From positions 62,001 through 126,000 of the forward strand of contig CAZVLB010000004.1 of assembly GCA_964627935.1 (NCBI GenBank): DNA of 64,000 bases. The letters run 5' to 3'. Below are positions 33,597-42,317 of this stretch, piece after piece. Source of the stretch: JAABVY01 sp964627935. GTDB taxonomy: Bacteria > Zixibacteria > MSB-5A5 > JAABVY01. Within the stretch, counting starts at the first letter, position 1. Each line of letters begins with the position of its first letter. Made by a program: the position numbers and the translations under genes. The notes under the pieces were generated by a model. That model was not told the DNA's origin. It made no database searches and saw nothing but the letters and a program-made list of their open reading frames with translations.

Positions 33597-33720
33597 CTGT
33601 TCCTCCCTCTATTCTGGATTCCAATACTCGCAATTTGCCTAAATAAATAAAATCTCGCCTCCATCGACAAGTTTTAATTCAATTTAAGATTGACACCTCA
33701 GCCATACACGCGATTGCTTA

Positions 33721-33736
33721 ATCAATTTAAATTGAT
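33721..33736. promoter_or_regulatory. 16-bp perfect palindrome overlapping the FNR-like box
   Basis: ATCAATTTAAATTGAT is fully self-complementary. Its right half TTGAT (33732-33736) is also the left half of the FNR-like box, so the two sites cannot both be filled by independent dimers. It could be a second operator, or an additional half-site arrangement for the same regulator. Confidence 0.45.
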
Positions 33737-33745
33737 CTGGATCAA
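33732..33745. promoter_or_regulatory. Perfect FNR/CRP-type operator upstream of the octaheme cytochrome operon
   Basis: TTGATCTGGATCAA fits the FNR consensus TTGAT-N4-ATCAA at every conserved base. It lies 148 bases upstream of the octaheme cytochrome start at 33893 and 136 bases from the divergent CsgG-like start. Weak -10 candidates (CATAGT at 33765-33770, TTTATC at 33770-33775) would put the box near -40, as in class II activation. That geometry, and use of an oxygen- or nitric-oxide-sensing regulator, is inference. Confidence 0.7.
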
Positions 33746-33892
33746 TGTTTTTTTTGAGTGCTTGCATAGTTTATCGAAAAAGTATATGTTATATATCATG
33801 GCGGAAGCAAAACACCCGGGCGATTTTATCAGCCACAAGCCGGTGTTCTGTATCCACATATGCGTCACGTCGATCACGGGAGGAGAAACAAA

Positions 33893-35212
33893 ATGATAAT
33901 CAGATTAACAGCAATTTTGCTGATTTTGATGGTTGCGCTATCATGGGCGGTTGACTCCGATGTTGCCGGAAAATGCATGACCTGCCACAAGGAAAAGAGC
34001 CCCGGCCTTTATAATCAGTGGTATGATTCGCAACATGGTATACACAAAGTTACCTGCATAGACTGTCATGGCGCCTCAAAGGGAGAACCGGATGCATTTA
34101 TGCATGAGGGGGCTTTGATTGCAACATTGGTTACGCCAAAGGACTGCGGTGCGTGTCATGCCAAGGAAACCGAAGAAGTACAGAATTCATATCATGCCAC
34201 TGCGGGCCTGATACTCGAGTCAAACGATGCTTACCTGGCTCATGTGGCCGCCGGCGAACCGGTAGCAATTTTGGGCTGTGAGAGTTGTCATGGCGCCAAT
34301 GTAAAAATTGATGAGAGCCGAACTAACAAGCTCTCGCCCAAAAGCTGGCCCAATTCCGGCATCGGCAGGATAAATCCCGATGGTTCAAAGGGCTCGTGCA
34401 ATGCCTGCCATACACGCCATTCATTTTCTAAAGCCCAGGCCCGTCAACCGGAATCCTGTTCCAAATGCCACCTGGGACCAGATCATCCGCAAAAAGAAGT
34501 CTACGAGGAATCCAAGCATGGCAATACGTATTACACAAATATCGACAAGATGAATCTCGATGCGGACCGCTGGGTGGTGGGCCAGGATTACTATGTGTCC
34601 CCGACCTGCGCAACCTGCCATATGTCGGCCACACCATCGCAGGAGCTTACTCATGATGTCGGTATGCGTATAAGCTGGACATTACGTCCACCAATTTCGG
34701 TTCACAAGGATAACTGGCAGCAGAAGCGCAAGAATATGAAAAACGTCTGCATCAATTGCCATGGCCAGACCTTTGCCGATGGGCACTATTATCAGTATGA
34801 TGCTAATGTGCGCCTGTATAACGAGAAATTCGCCCGGCCGGCGACTGATATTTACAACATGGTCAAGGAAAAGAATCTCCTGAAATACCCGGCCAGTTTT
34901 GCCAATGAAATCGACTGGATCTACTGGGAATTGTGGCACCATGAGGGCCGCAGGGCGCGCCATGGCGCATCCATGATGGGGCCGGATTATACCTGGTGGC
35001 ACGGCTTCTATGAGGTTGCCAAGCACTTCTATCTCAAGTTCCTGCCCGAAGTTGAGAAGCTGGGTGATGAAGAAATCAATCAGTATATCACCAACCTGAT
35101 CAATGATGATGAGATGCATTTCTGGCTGATGCAGGATACCAAGCGTCTGAGAGAGAATATTCAGTCCGGTAAAATGAAGGAAATCTACCAGGAATTTTTC
35201 AAACAGGATTAG
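33893..35212 (+). CDS. Octaheme cytochrome c, hydroxylamine oxidoreductase (HAO) family
   Basis: An exported octaheme cytochrome of the HAO family. After a signal peptide (ends ALSWA) eight CXXCH heme sites are present: CMTCH (about residue 28), CIDCH (55), CGACH (85), CESCH (129), CNACH (169), CSKCH (189), CATCH (239) and CINCH (286). The downstream segments LTHDVGMRISWTLRPP, WHHEGRRARHGASMMGPDYT and WWHGFYEV are HAO-specific. In Nitrosomonas HAO one Tyr crosslinks the P460 heme; Tyr366 in PDYT is a candidate equivalent but I cannot confirm the alignment. Without the crosslink, relatives reduce nitrite or hydroxylamine. At 439 residues it is shorter than Nitrosomonas HAO. ATG 33893 has GGGAGGAG upstream; the longer frame from 33860 is unlikely. 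The next gene encodes a membrane cytochrome partner. Confidence 0.88.
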   Translation: MIIRLTAILLILMVALSWAVDSDVAGKCMTCHKEKSPGLYNQWYDSQHGIHKVTCIDCHGASKGEPDAFMHEGALIATLVTPKDCGACHAKETEEVQNSYHATAGLILESNDAYLAHVAAGEPVAILGCESCHGANVKIDESRTNKLSPKSWPNSGIGRINPDGSKGSCNACHTRHSFSKAQARQPESCSKCHLGPDHPQKEVYEESKHGNTYYTNIDKMNLDADRWVVGQDYYVSPTCATCHMSATPSQELTHDVGMRISWTLRPPISVHKDNWQQKRKNMKNVCINCHGQTFADGHYYQYDANVRLYNEKFARPATDIYNMVKEKNLLKYPASFANEIDWIYWELWHHEGRRARHGASMMGPDYTWWHGFYEVAKHFYLKFLPEVEKLGDEEINQYITNLINDDEMHFWLMQDTKRLRENIQSGKMKEIYQEFFKQD

Positions 35213-35221
35213 GAGCTGGGT

Positions 35222-36715
35222 GTGCTGCAGAAGTATATAAACTTTGTAAGGGGTGTATCTGTAAACTGGACGGGCCTGATCGGCGTTGTCCTGACTACAT
35301 CTTCATTCGTGATCTTTGTCGTTTTAGAATTTCTGCGGCTTATGGGATTTCTGACCAATTCCTATGTCGGGTTGGTTACCTATATGGTTTTTCCCGCGCT
35401 GTTTATAATCGGCCTGATACTGATTCCGATCGGATGGCGCAAACGCAAGAAGGAGACCGGCAAAACGACAAAGGAGCTGCTTGAAGAGCGGTTCGATCCA
35501 TCTGACGTAAAAAGCGGTTTTTTAGGTGCGCGCGTATTTCTTACAATCGCCATATTTACATTGATCAATATCATTTTCCTGGGAGTGCTTTCGAGCCGTA
35601 TGCTGCACTTCATGGATTCGGCGGAGTTTTGCGGCACAGCCTGCCATACGGTCATGAATCCGGAATGGACCACATACCAGGCCTCGCCGCATGCGCGCGT
35701 TAAATGTGTCGAGTGCCATGTGGGAGAAGGTGTTGATGCGTTGATAAACAGCAAGCTAAACGGCCTCTACCAGATCCTTTCGGTCACATTCAATCTGTAT
35801 GAAAAGCCGATTCCGACTCCGGTTCATCAGCTTCGTCCGGCCCAGGAGACCTGCGAAAAATGCCACTGGCCGGATAAATTCTACGGCGCCAGAATGAAAT
35901 CCATGACCACATATGCCAAGGATGAGGAATCGACACCATATTATACGACGCTTGTGCTGAAAGTGGACGCCGGAGACCGGCGTGCCAAGGGCGGAATTCA
36001 CTGGCATATAGCCGAGGAGAATGAAATCCGGTATACTTCGGTCAATGATGAGCGCGAGGAGATGATCTGGGTCGATGTCAGGCAACCGGATGGGTCATTC
36101 AAACGCTATGTCAATGAGGAGCTTACGGAGGAAGAGCGGGAATACGAAGAGGTGCGTGTGCTGGACTGCGTGGATTGCCACAACCGCGCCACGCATATTT
36201 ATCAACCGGTTGAGGATGCTGTCGACAGCATAATTGAACTGGGCCAGATCGACAGGTCATTGCCATTCGCCAAAAGAGAGGCCCTGGCGGCGGTCAACAA
36301 CCGTTATGAGAATTATCAGAAATCCCGCGAAGGAATATCCAATCAGATGCATGGTTTCTATCAAAGAAACTATCCCGAAAAATATCCATCCTTCAGAACA
36401 GCCATAGATTCTGCAGTTGCGGCTTTAAACGCTATCTACGAACGCAATATTCACCCTGAAATGAACATCTACTGGGGAGCCTACAAGAGCTTCCTGGGTC
36501 ATGAGGATGATGGCGGATGCTATCGCTGCCACAGCTATAAGATGGTGGCCGAGGATGGCGAATATATCGATGATGACTGCACCATCTGCCACTCGATAGC
36601 CGCTTATGAAAGCGAGGAGCCATATCAGTTCATGATGGAACCGGATACATCACATAGCGATTATGCCATGCATAAATATTTGAGAAATGAGTTGATTGGA
36701 GCTGCTGAGAAGTAA
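35222..36715 (+). CDS. NapC/NirT-type membrane-anchored hexaheme cytochrome c
   Basis: A membrane cytochrome likely to pass quinol electrons to the octaheme protein. Three hydrophobic segments (about 15-38, 48-72 and 103-123) precede a NapC/NirT-like heme domain. Six heme sites are visible: the unusual CX3CH site CGTACH (about 136), then CVECH (162), CEKCH (211), CVDCH (316), CYRCH (433) and CTICH (453). The segments FCGTACHTVMNPEWTTYQ and SPHARVKCVECHVGEG are typical of this clade. At 497 residues with three membrane helices it is far bigger than the approximately 190-residue tetraheme NapC/NrfH proteins. The start is GTG 35222; AGGAG overlaps the stop of the previous gene (spacing six), implying translational coupling. 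It is the second gene of the FNR-box operon, ending at a bidirectional terminator. Confidence 0.88.
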   Translation: MLQKYINFVRGVSVNWTGLIGVVLTTSSFVIFVVLEFLRLMGFLTNSYVGLVTYMVFPALFIIGLILIPIGWRKRKKETGKTTKELLEERFDPSDVKSGFLGARVFLTIAIFTLINIIFLGVLSSRMLHFMDSAEFCGTACHTVMNPEWTTYQASPHARVKCVECHVGEGVDALINSKLNGLYQILSVTFNLYEKPIPTPVHQLRPAQETCEKCHWPDKFYGARMKSMTTYAKDEESTPYYTTLVLKVDAGDRRAKGGIHWHIAEENEIRYTSVNDEREEMIWVDVRQPDGSFKRYVNEELTEEEREYEEVRVLDCVDCHNRATHIYQPVEDAVDSIIELGQIDRSLPFAKREALAAVNNRYENYQKSREGISNQMHGFYQRNYPEKYPSFRTAIDSAVAALNAIYERNIHPEMNIYWGAYKSFLGHEDDGGCYRCHSYKMVAEDGEYIDDDCTICHSIAAYESEEPYQFMMEPDTSHSDYAMHKYLRNELIGAAEK

Positions 36716-36738
36716 AGCGATCAGGATATCAGCAAAAT

Positions 36739-36772
36739 AAAAAAAAGTCCGGCAATTTGCCGGACTTTTTTT
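36739..36772. terminator. Bidirectional rho-independent terminator
   Basis: AAGTCCGGCAA and TTGCCGGACTT form an 11-bp perfect stem, flanked by an A-run on the left and a T-run on the right. It separates the converging ends of the membrane cytochrome gene (+) and the PEP-CTERM gene (-). Confidence 0.94.
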
Positions 36773-36789
36773 ATTAGCAAGAAAATATC

Positions 36790-37455
36790 TTACTTGTTCT
36801 GACGTCTGCGGATCAGACCAGCGCCAGCCAGGCCGAGACCAAGCAGAAGCATGGTTGTCGGCTCGGGAACGGCTGAAACGGCTACGATCATGTCATTGTG
36901 ATCCTGGTTACCGTTGGTAACATGGTTATCATCGATCATCCACAGTGAGATGAAGTCACCGCTGAAGTTCAGGCTGCCAAATTCATAATCGGCATAGCCG
37001 GAACCAAAGGTGTTAAAAGCGCGGAACCACTGATAATCAGAACCGGCACCGCTGGGATGAATTGTCAGGCTTCTTTCGGAAAAGAGCAGGACATCATCAT
37101 TATTGAAGAAACCGTCGTCATTGACGTCGTTGTGCAGCCAGAGGCCAAGCTGACCGGCCGGCAGATCGACATACTTATCAGTACCTACACCTTCATTGTC
37201 ATCAAAGATGGTGGTCAGGTTCGAGCCGACGCCCAAATCATCATAGAAACCAAATGTATTGGCATTGTCCCAGTTGGTCTCTTCAAACAGAATGGTGAAT
37301 TTTACCTTGCCGCCGCCATTAATTAAGACATCATCATAATCACCAACCGCAGGATTAACAACTGAACCGTTGCAAAGCAAATCCGGTACAGCAAAAGCCT
37401 GAGAGGCGAACAGGGCGACCAGCATCACCGCAGAAATAAGAATCTTGATCTTCAT
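36790..37455 (-). CDS. PEP-CTERM sorting-signal exported protein
   Basis: A 221-residue exported protein with a signal peptide (ends QAFA) and a C-terminal PEP-CTERM tail: the tripeptide context VPEPTT, a hydrophobic stretch LLLGLGLAGAGLI and a final basic cluster RRRQNK. Such tails are cut by exosortase (EpsH/XrtA-type), usually with exopolysaccharide or biofilm export. No exosortase gene is in this window. The body is small and Asp/Asn/Gly-rich, with an EF-hand-like NDVNDDGFFNNDD loop (about 105-120), and may be a DUF4114-like calcium-binding domain. AAAGGGAG lies upstream of ATG 37455. Its presence predicts an exosortase elsewhere in the genome. Confidence 0.85.
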   Translation of the reverse strand: MKIKILISAVMLVALFASQAFAVPDLLCNGSVVNPAVGDYDDVLINGGGKVKFTILFEETNWDNANTFGFYDDLGVGSNLTTIFDDNEGVGTDKYVDLPAGQLGLWLHNDVNDDGFFNNDDVLLFSERSLTIHPSGAGSDYQWFRAFNTFGSGYADYEFGSLNFSGDFISLWMIDDNHVTNGNQDHNDMIVAVSAVPEPTTMLLLGLGLAGAGLIRRRQNK

Positions 37456-37972
37456 TGTAAGTTCTCCCTTTGTAATTAGTTACGGTTATTTTCAATTTCT
37501 GCTCATATATACAACAACTCCCATGCCAAAAAGCATAAGTGCATATCTAGTAAGAGCATATGCAAAGAGGAGCATATTGGTACCCATTGCAGAGTGTTCA
37601 GTATTCCGACACATGAAGACTCAGGTTACTTTAAGTGAGGCCGGATAAATATAAGCTGTAGAAGAACATACAGCACAATTGCACTTGTCGACAAATCTAA
37701 CACATTTTATCGCAAATGCGAATAAAGCCAGTAAATACGTACATCTTTACCCATTTTTGACAGTCATTGGCCCAAAAACTTATCCAAAAATTAACAAAGT
37801 AAGAAATCCTGCTTATGGGATCGAAATCCATCCGGGAACCGGATTTTGTCAATGGCTGTTTCCCAGATTGCGTCTGTATGCCATTTCGTTTGGATTAATT
37901 AAAACTTGGTTATTCGCCAATCTGAATATATTTTTGAACAAAATCCCGAATAATCCGAAATATAAAGACATT
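37456..37972. other. 517-base intergenic region before the giant sensor kinase
   Basis: Between the divergent PEP-CTERM and sensor kinase genes. The kinase frame stays open back to 37679, but the residues there (about 98) look non-coding and carry no ribosome site. TTGACA at 37757-37762 has no good -10 partner. Short inverted repeats (TCGCA/TGCGA near 37711; TCCGG/CCGGA at 37831-37843) are the only structure I see. It probably holds both promoters. Confidence 0.45.
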
Positions 37973-40900
37973 ATGCAAAAGCCGGTCATTTTATACATAG
38001 AAGATGATAAAAAGCAGCGCGAAAGCCTTTCAGGTAAACTGTATGATCGTGGATTCAGGGTCGAAACCGCCCCGGACGGAAAATCCGGTATAGAAAAGCT
38101 CAAATCGCTTAATCCCGATGTGATTATCTGTGACCTGCATATGCCGGATATGGATGGGCTTAAAGTTCTGCGTCAGGTCAGGCAGATTTCCGAAGACTTA
38201 CCGGTGCTTATACTTACATCCCATGGCACATTATCACTGGCCCTGGAGGCGATAAAGAGGGGAGCAAATCATTTCATCTACAAGCCGGTGAATATTGATG
38301 ATATCGAAATCCATCTGCATCAGGCCATAGAGCACAACAAGATGCACCGCAAGCTGCATGAATATTCACAGGGCCTCGAGAAAATGGTGGCCGAGAGGAC
38401 CGAACGGATAGAATATGTGAACCGCCAGCTGGCCGCATTAAGTGAGCTTTCGGGAAAATTGACACAGATTTACAGCGAAGACGAATTGCTCAACAGGGCG
38501 CCGGATTTTTTGACCGAGACACTCGATTTTGATCGGGCGGCATGTTTCCTGCATGAAAACGGTGATTTTGAACTCAAATCATTTTGTTTTAAGAACGATC
38601 CACCGGACATAATTGAGAGATTCAAGAATAATGTCATAGATCGCAATATCCAGTTGCCGCCACATTTTGCAGATTGCTTCAACAGTCGCAAAACGATCTT
38701 TATTGATAACCTTGATTCCGATTCCCGCTGGCCCAAATCTCCGGGGCGTGTGGTAAACGCAAAATCGGCTGTAATTTCACCTCTCAATACCAAAAACGGC
38801 CCGATCGGAATCCTGGTCGGCAACCTGCAGTACCAGCATCGAGAACTGGATGATCAGGACGTGGCCCGGTTTGAGATGTTCGCCAATATGGTTGGCATGG
38901 CAATTGACAATATTCGTGTCTACCAATCGCTTGAAAAGAAGGTCGACGAAAGAACCCGTTCATTGCGCATAGCCTATCAGGAGCTGGATGACAAGGCCCG
39001 TGAGGCCGAACAAAGGCGCGATCAGCTTCAGTCGATTTTCGATTCATCGGCGGCCGCTTTGATAATGGTAGACAAGGATGAAAACATACTCGTGGCAAAT
39101 CGCAGGCTGACAGATTTTTTTAATCTTGATGCATCCGCCATTAATGGCAGGTCTCTCTCCGAGCTTCATGACCAAATCAACAATGATTTCGAAAATCCCG
39201 AAGCACACAGCAGGCTTCTGGATCACCTGCGTTCAATGCCGGACAGTATCCACGAGGATCATCCGCAAACTGAGCTTCTCTATGGCAGGGCAGTCAGGAT
39301 AACCGCACCGCAGGAAAGATACCTCTCGTTATACTCATTTCCCGTACTGGACGCCTCCTCGCAGGAAATCGGCCGTCTGTGGGTGTATACGGATGTTACC
39401 CGTCTGATCAAGGCCGAGGAACAGGTGCGCGTGATAGTCGAATCCTCACCGGTGCCGACCTTGATCAGCAGGCTGGAGGACGGCAAGCTGATCTATGTCA
39501 ATGATCACCTGCTCAAGCTACTCGGCTATTCACAGGAAGAAGTGGCCGGAAAAAGCACAACGGATTTTTATGCCGATGTTAGTCAGCGTGAAAAGGTAAT
39601 TAAGGTACTCAAGGAAAAAGGTGCAGTAAATGATCTGGCCATTCAGCTCAAGCACAAAGACGGCAGCACGATCTGGACCATGCTTTCTCTTGCGTTAACC
39701 AGCTATCGCAATGAAACCGTAATCATCGGCGGCCTTTCCGATATTACCCAGCGCAAGGAAACCGAGGATGCCCTGCGCAGGGAACGCAATTTCATAAATG
39801 CTGTAATCGACACGGCCGCCGCGCTGGTGGTGGTCCTGCGACCTGATGGGACTATTTTGCGTTTCAACCAGGCCTGCGAAAAAATCAGCGGCTATAATGC
39901 TTCAGAGGTCATAAATCGCAATTTCGGGGATATCTTTATCGTACCGGAAGAGCAGGAAATCCTGAGGGAGCGTTTTGATAAAATCAAGCAGGCCCGCGGA
40001 AGGGTTGACGGAGAAAATTACTGGCTTACAAAGGAGGGTGAAAAGCGGCTGATTGCATGGTCGAATAATGTCATGCTGGATGAATCAGGCAATGTGGAGT
40101 ATGTTATCGCCACCGGTATCGATATCACCGATCGCAGAAAGGCGGAGGAGAAGCAAAAACTCTATCATGAGCTGTTCATGAATTCCAAGGACGGTATCGT
40201 CATTGTTGATCGTGAAGCGAATTACCTGGAGTCTAATCCGGCCTATAAGCAATTGACCGGTTATAGTGATGATGATCTTGTGGGACGAAAGATCTACGAT
40301 CTAATGGCGGTTCAGGATCAGATGAGATTCAGAGAAAGCATGCGTGAGAATGGCAGTTTCCGGGGTGAGATGCGTGCGATTCGCAAGGGAGGCGAGGAGT
40401 TTGATGTTGACGTCTCTGTCTTCAAGATCGAAGATGAGGACGGGGAGTTCAAGAATTTTGCCGGTATTGGACGGGATGTAACCGAGCAGAAACGGGCCCG
40501 TGAGGCATTGGCACGCAGAATCTGGTATGAGGAGGGTCTGGCGGCCTGTTCGCAGGCGCTTTTAACCAAGGCCGATCCGCAGCGCGCGATAAGCGAGGCT
40601 CTCCTGCACCTGCAAATCGCCGCCAGGGTGACACATGTATTTATCCTGGAAAATTACGAGGATAGCGAAAAGGGCCTGTCCGCAAGTCTTGCTTATGAAT
40701 CGATAAAAGAAGGTGAGTATGTTCCCTCCAGCCGTAAAGCTTTGAAAATACATTACGAACCGTATCTGACACGCTGGAAGGAAATTCTTTCCGATGGTGA
40801 TCATATAGAGGGTCATATTTCCAGTTTCGAGCCTCATGAGCAGGAAATAATGAGGTCTGTTACACCTGTTGAATACCTGGTGCTTCTGCCGATAACCGTA

Positions 40901-42238
40901 GGTGGTGAATGGTATGGTGTGCTTGGTTTCGAGGATTGCGATGATCCCGGCCGCACTATAGATGATGAGGATATTCGTCTCCTGCGCACCGGCGCCGAAA
41001 TGATCGGCGGCTATATTGCCAGCAAGAGGTTTGAAGAAAGCCTGCGCGTATCCGAAGAGCGATTCCGCAGCCTGGTTGAAAATGCCAATGATGTGATCTA
41101 TTCGCTCAAGCCCGATGGTACATTTTCATATCTTTCGCCACAGTTTGAGAAAATTACCGGTTACGATCCTGGCGATTTTCTGGACAAACCGGCCTCCGCA
41201 TTATCGCATCCTGATCATGTCGAGGAGGCGCGCGAATGGGTCGAGCAGGGTATGCCTCTCGATCATGAACATCGCTTTACAGGTTACCAGTTCCGCATGC
41301 AGACCAGGGATGGCGATTATCGCTGGATCACCACCAATACGTCGGTAATTCGTGATGAAGAGGGCAATCCGATCGAAGCAATCGGTATAGCCCATGATGT
41401 CACCGAGATGATAAAACTGTTCGAGGACCTTGAACGAACCAATAGGGAACTGGTCGAAACACAATCTCAGCTTGTACAAACTGAAAAGATGGCCTCACTC
41501 GGTCAGCTTGTGGCAGGTATAGCGCATGAAATCAACACGCCCATCGGGGCCGTTTCCAGCATGCATAATTCGCTTGTCAGGGCAGTGGAAAAACTGCGCC
41601 AGGCGCTGGAGTCGGACCTGGGCGAGGAATACCGCAAGAATCCGCTTCTTAAAAAATATATCAGGGTTATCTGCGATGCCAACCGGGTGATTGAATCCGG
41701 CACAGATCGGGTAACCACAATTGTCCGGAGGCTGCGCAGTTTTGCCCGTCTCGATGAAGCAGAGCTCAAGACCGTGAATATTCATGACGGCCTCGAGGAT
41801 ACCCTGACCCTGATTCATCATGAAATAAAACACCATATTACTGTAAATCGAGAGTATGGTGATATCCCGCCTATTGCATGCTACCCCGGCAAGCTCAACC
41901 AGGTATTTTTGAATATGCTCAATAACGCCCGTCAGGCAATCAAGGATAAGGGGGAAATCATCATCCGGACATATCAGAAAGATGGCCATATTATTCTGCA
42001 GTTCATCGATAATGGCAGCGGTATATCGAAAGAAAACCTTAAGCGCATATTCGATCCCGGTTTCACGACCAAGGGTGTAGGGGTTGGAACCGGACTGGGA
42101 CTGTCGATCTGTTTCCAGATCATCAGGGATCATCGCGGTAAAATCAAGGTTGACAGTGAACCGGGCAAAGGAACGACATTCACCATTGAATTGCCTGCCA
42201 ATCTGGGCAAAATCCTGGAGAAAGAGAAGCAGGCATAG
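37973..42238 (+). CDS. Large sensor histidine kinase with N-terminal receiver and multiple PAS/GAF domains
   Basis: A 1421-residue cytoplasmic sensor kinase with no clear membrane segment. From the N-terminus: a receiver domain (about 1-120; phospho-acceptor Asp in ICDLHMPDMDG, about residue 54, and Lys in YKP), a coiled coil, a GAF domain (about 170-320), then PAS domains at about 350-460, 480-595, 605-720 and 728-840, a second GAF (about 855-1020), a PAS (about 1025-1146), a His-kinase dimerisation domain with IAHEINTPIG (His about 1185) and an ATPase domain with NMLNNARQAI, DNGSGI, DPGFTTK and GTGLGLS. Putting a receiver before the sensors suggests input from another kinase. There is no output domain, so it must act on a separate regulator. 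No cognate regulator is adjacent. The chosen start ATG lacks a clear Shine-Dalgarno, but upstream residues look non-coding. Confidence 0.85.
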   Translation: MQKPVILYIEDDKKQRESLSGKLYDRGFRVETAPDGKSGIEKLKSLNPDVIICDLHMPDMDGLKVLRQVRQISEDLPVLILTSHGTLSLALEAIKRGANHFIYKPVNIDDIEIHLHQAIEHNKMHRKLHEYSQGLEKMVAERTERIEYVNRQLAALSELSGKLTQIYSEDELLNRAPDFLTETLDFDRAACFLHENGDFELKSFCFKNDPPDIIERFKNNVIDRNIQLPPHFADCFNSRKTIFIDNLDSDSRWPKSPGRVVNAKSAVISPLNTKNGPIGILVGNLQYQHRELDDQDVARFEMFANMVGMAIDNIRVYQSLEKKVDERTRSLRIAYQELDDKAREAEQRRDQLQSIFDSSAAALIMVDKDENILVANRRLTDFFNLDASAINGRSLSELHDQINNDFENPEAHSRLLDHLRSMPDSIHEDHPQTELLYGRAVRITAPQERYLSLYSFPVLDASSQEIGRLWVYTDVTRLIKAEEQVRVIVESSPVPTLISRLEDGKLIYVNDHLLKLLGYSQEEVAGKSTTDFYADVSQREKVIKVLKEKGAVNDLAIQLKHKDGSTIWTMLSLALTSYRNETVIIGGLSDITQRKETEDALRRERNFINAVIDTAAALVVVLRPDGTILRFNQACEKISGYNASEVINRNFGDIFIVPEEQEILRERFDKIKQARGRVDGENYWLTKEGEKRLIAWSNNVMLDESGNVEYVIATGIDITDRRKAEEKQKLYHELFMNSKDGIVIVDREANYLESNPAYKQLTGYSDDDLVGRKIYDLMAVQDQMRFRESMRENGSFRGEMRAIRKGGEEFDVDVSVFKIEDEDGEFKNFAGIGRDVTEQKRAREALARRIWYEEGLAACSQALLTKADPQRAISEALLHLQIAARVTHVFILENYEDSEKGLSASLAYESIKEGEYVPSSRKALKIHYEPYLTRWKEILSDGDHIEGHISSFEPHEQEIMRSVTPVEYLVLLPITVGGEWYGVLGFEDCDDPGRTIDDEDIRLLRTGAEMIGGYIASKRFEESLRVSEERFRSLVENANDVIYSLKPDGTFSYLSPQFEKITGYDPGDFLDKPASALSHPDHVEEAREWVEQGMPLDHEHRFTGYQFRMQTRDGDYRWITTNTSVIRDEEGNPIEAIGIAHDVTEMIKLFEDLERTNRELVETQSQLVQTEKMASLGQLVAGIAHEINTPIGAVSSMHNSLVRAVEKLRQALESDLGEEYRKNPLLKKYIRVICDANRVIESGTDRVTTIVRRLRSFARLDEAELKTVNIHDGLEDTLTLIHHEIKHHITVNREYGDIPPIACYPGKLNQVFLNMLNNARQAIKDKGEIIIRTYQKDGHIILQFIDNGSGISKENLKRIFDPGFTTKGVGVGTGLGLSICFQIIRDHRGKIKVDSEPGKGTTFTIELPANLGKILEKEKQA

Positions 42239-42317
42239 CTTCTTTTTTTCAAGCGGTTCTTGCCAGAATCATTCCACATCTATATAATAGCGGCCTGTAA
42301 TCTGTAAAGGAGTATTG

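Noticed and set aside
33690..33718. TTGACA with a possible -10 at 17 bases upstream of the FNR box
   Set aside because: The -10 candidate ATTGCT is poor, and the position upstream of the operator does not suit activation.
33798..33896. 32-codon frame ending at the ATGA overlap with the octaheme cytochrome start
   Set aside because: It could be a leader peptide but lacks a ribosome site; the GGGAGGAG inside it serves the cytochrome gene.
37656..37673. CTGT-N10-ACAG, similar to a LexA site
   Set aside because: The E. coli-type LexA box needs an 8-base spacer, and no SOS gene is nearby.
37679..37972. N-terminal extension of the giant sensor kinase
   Set aside because: The translated 98 residues look unlike coding sequence and the receiver domain starts directly after ATG 37973.
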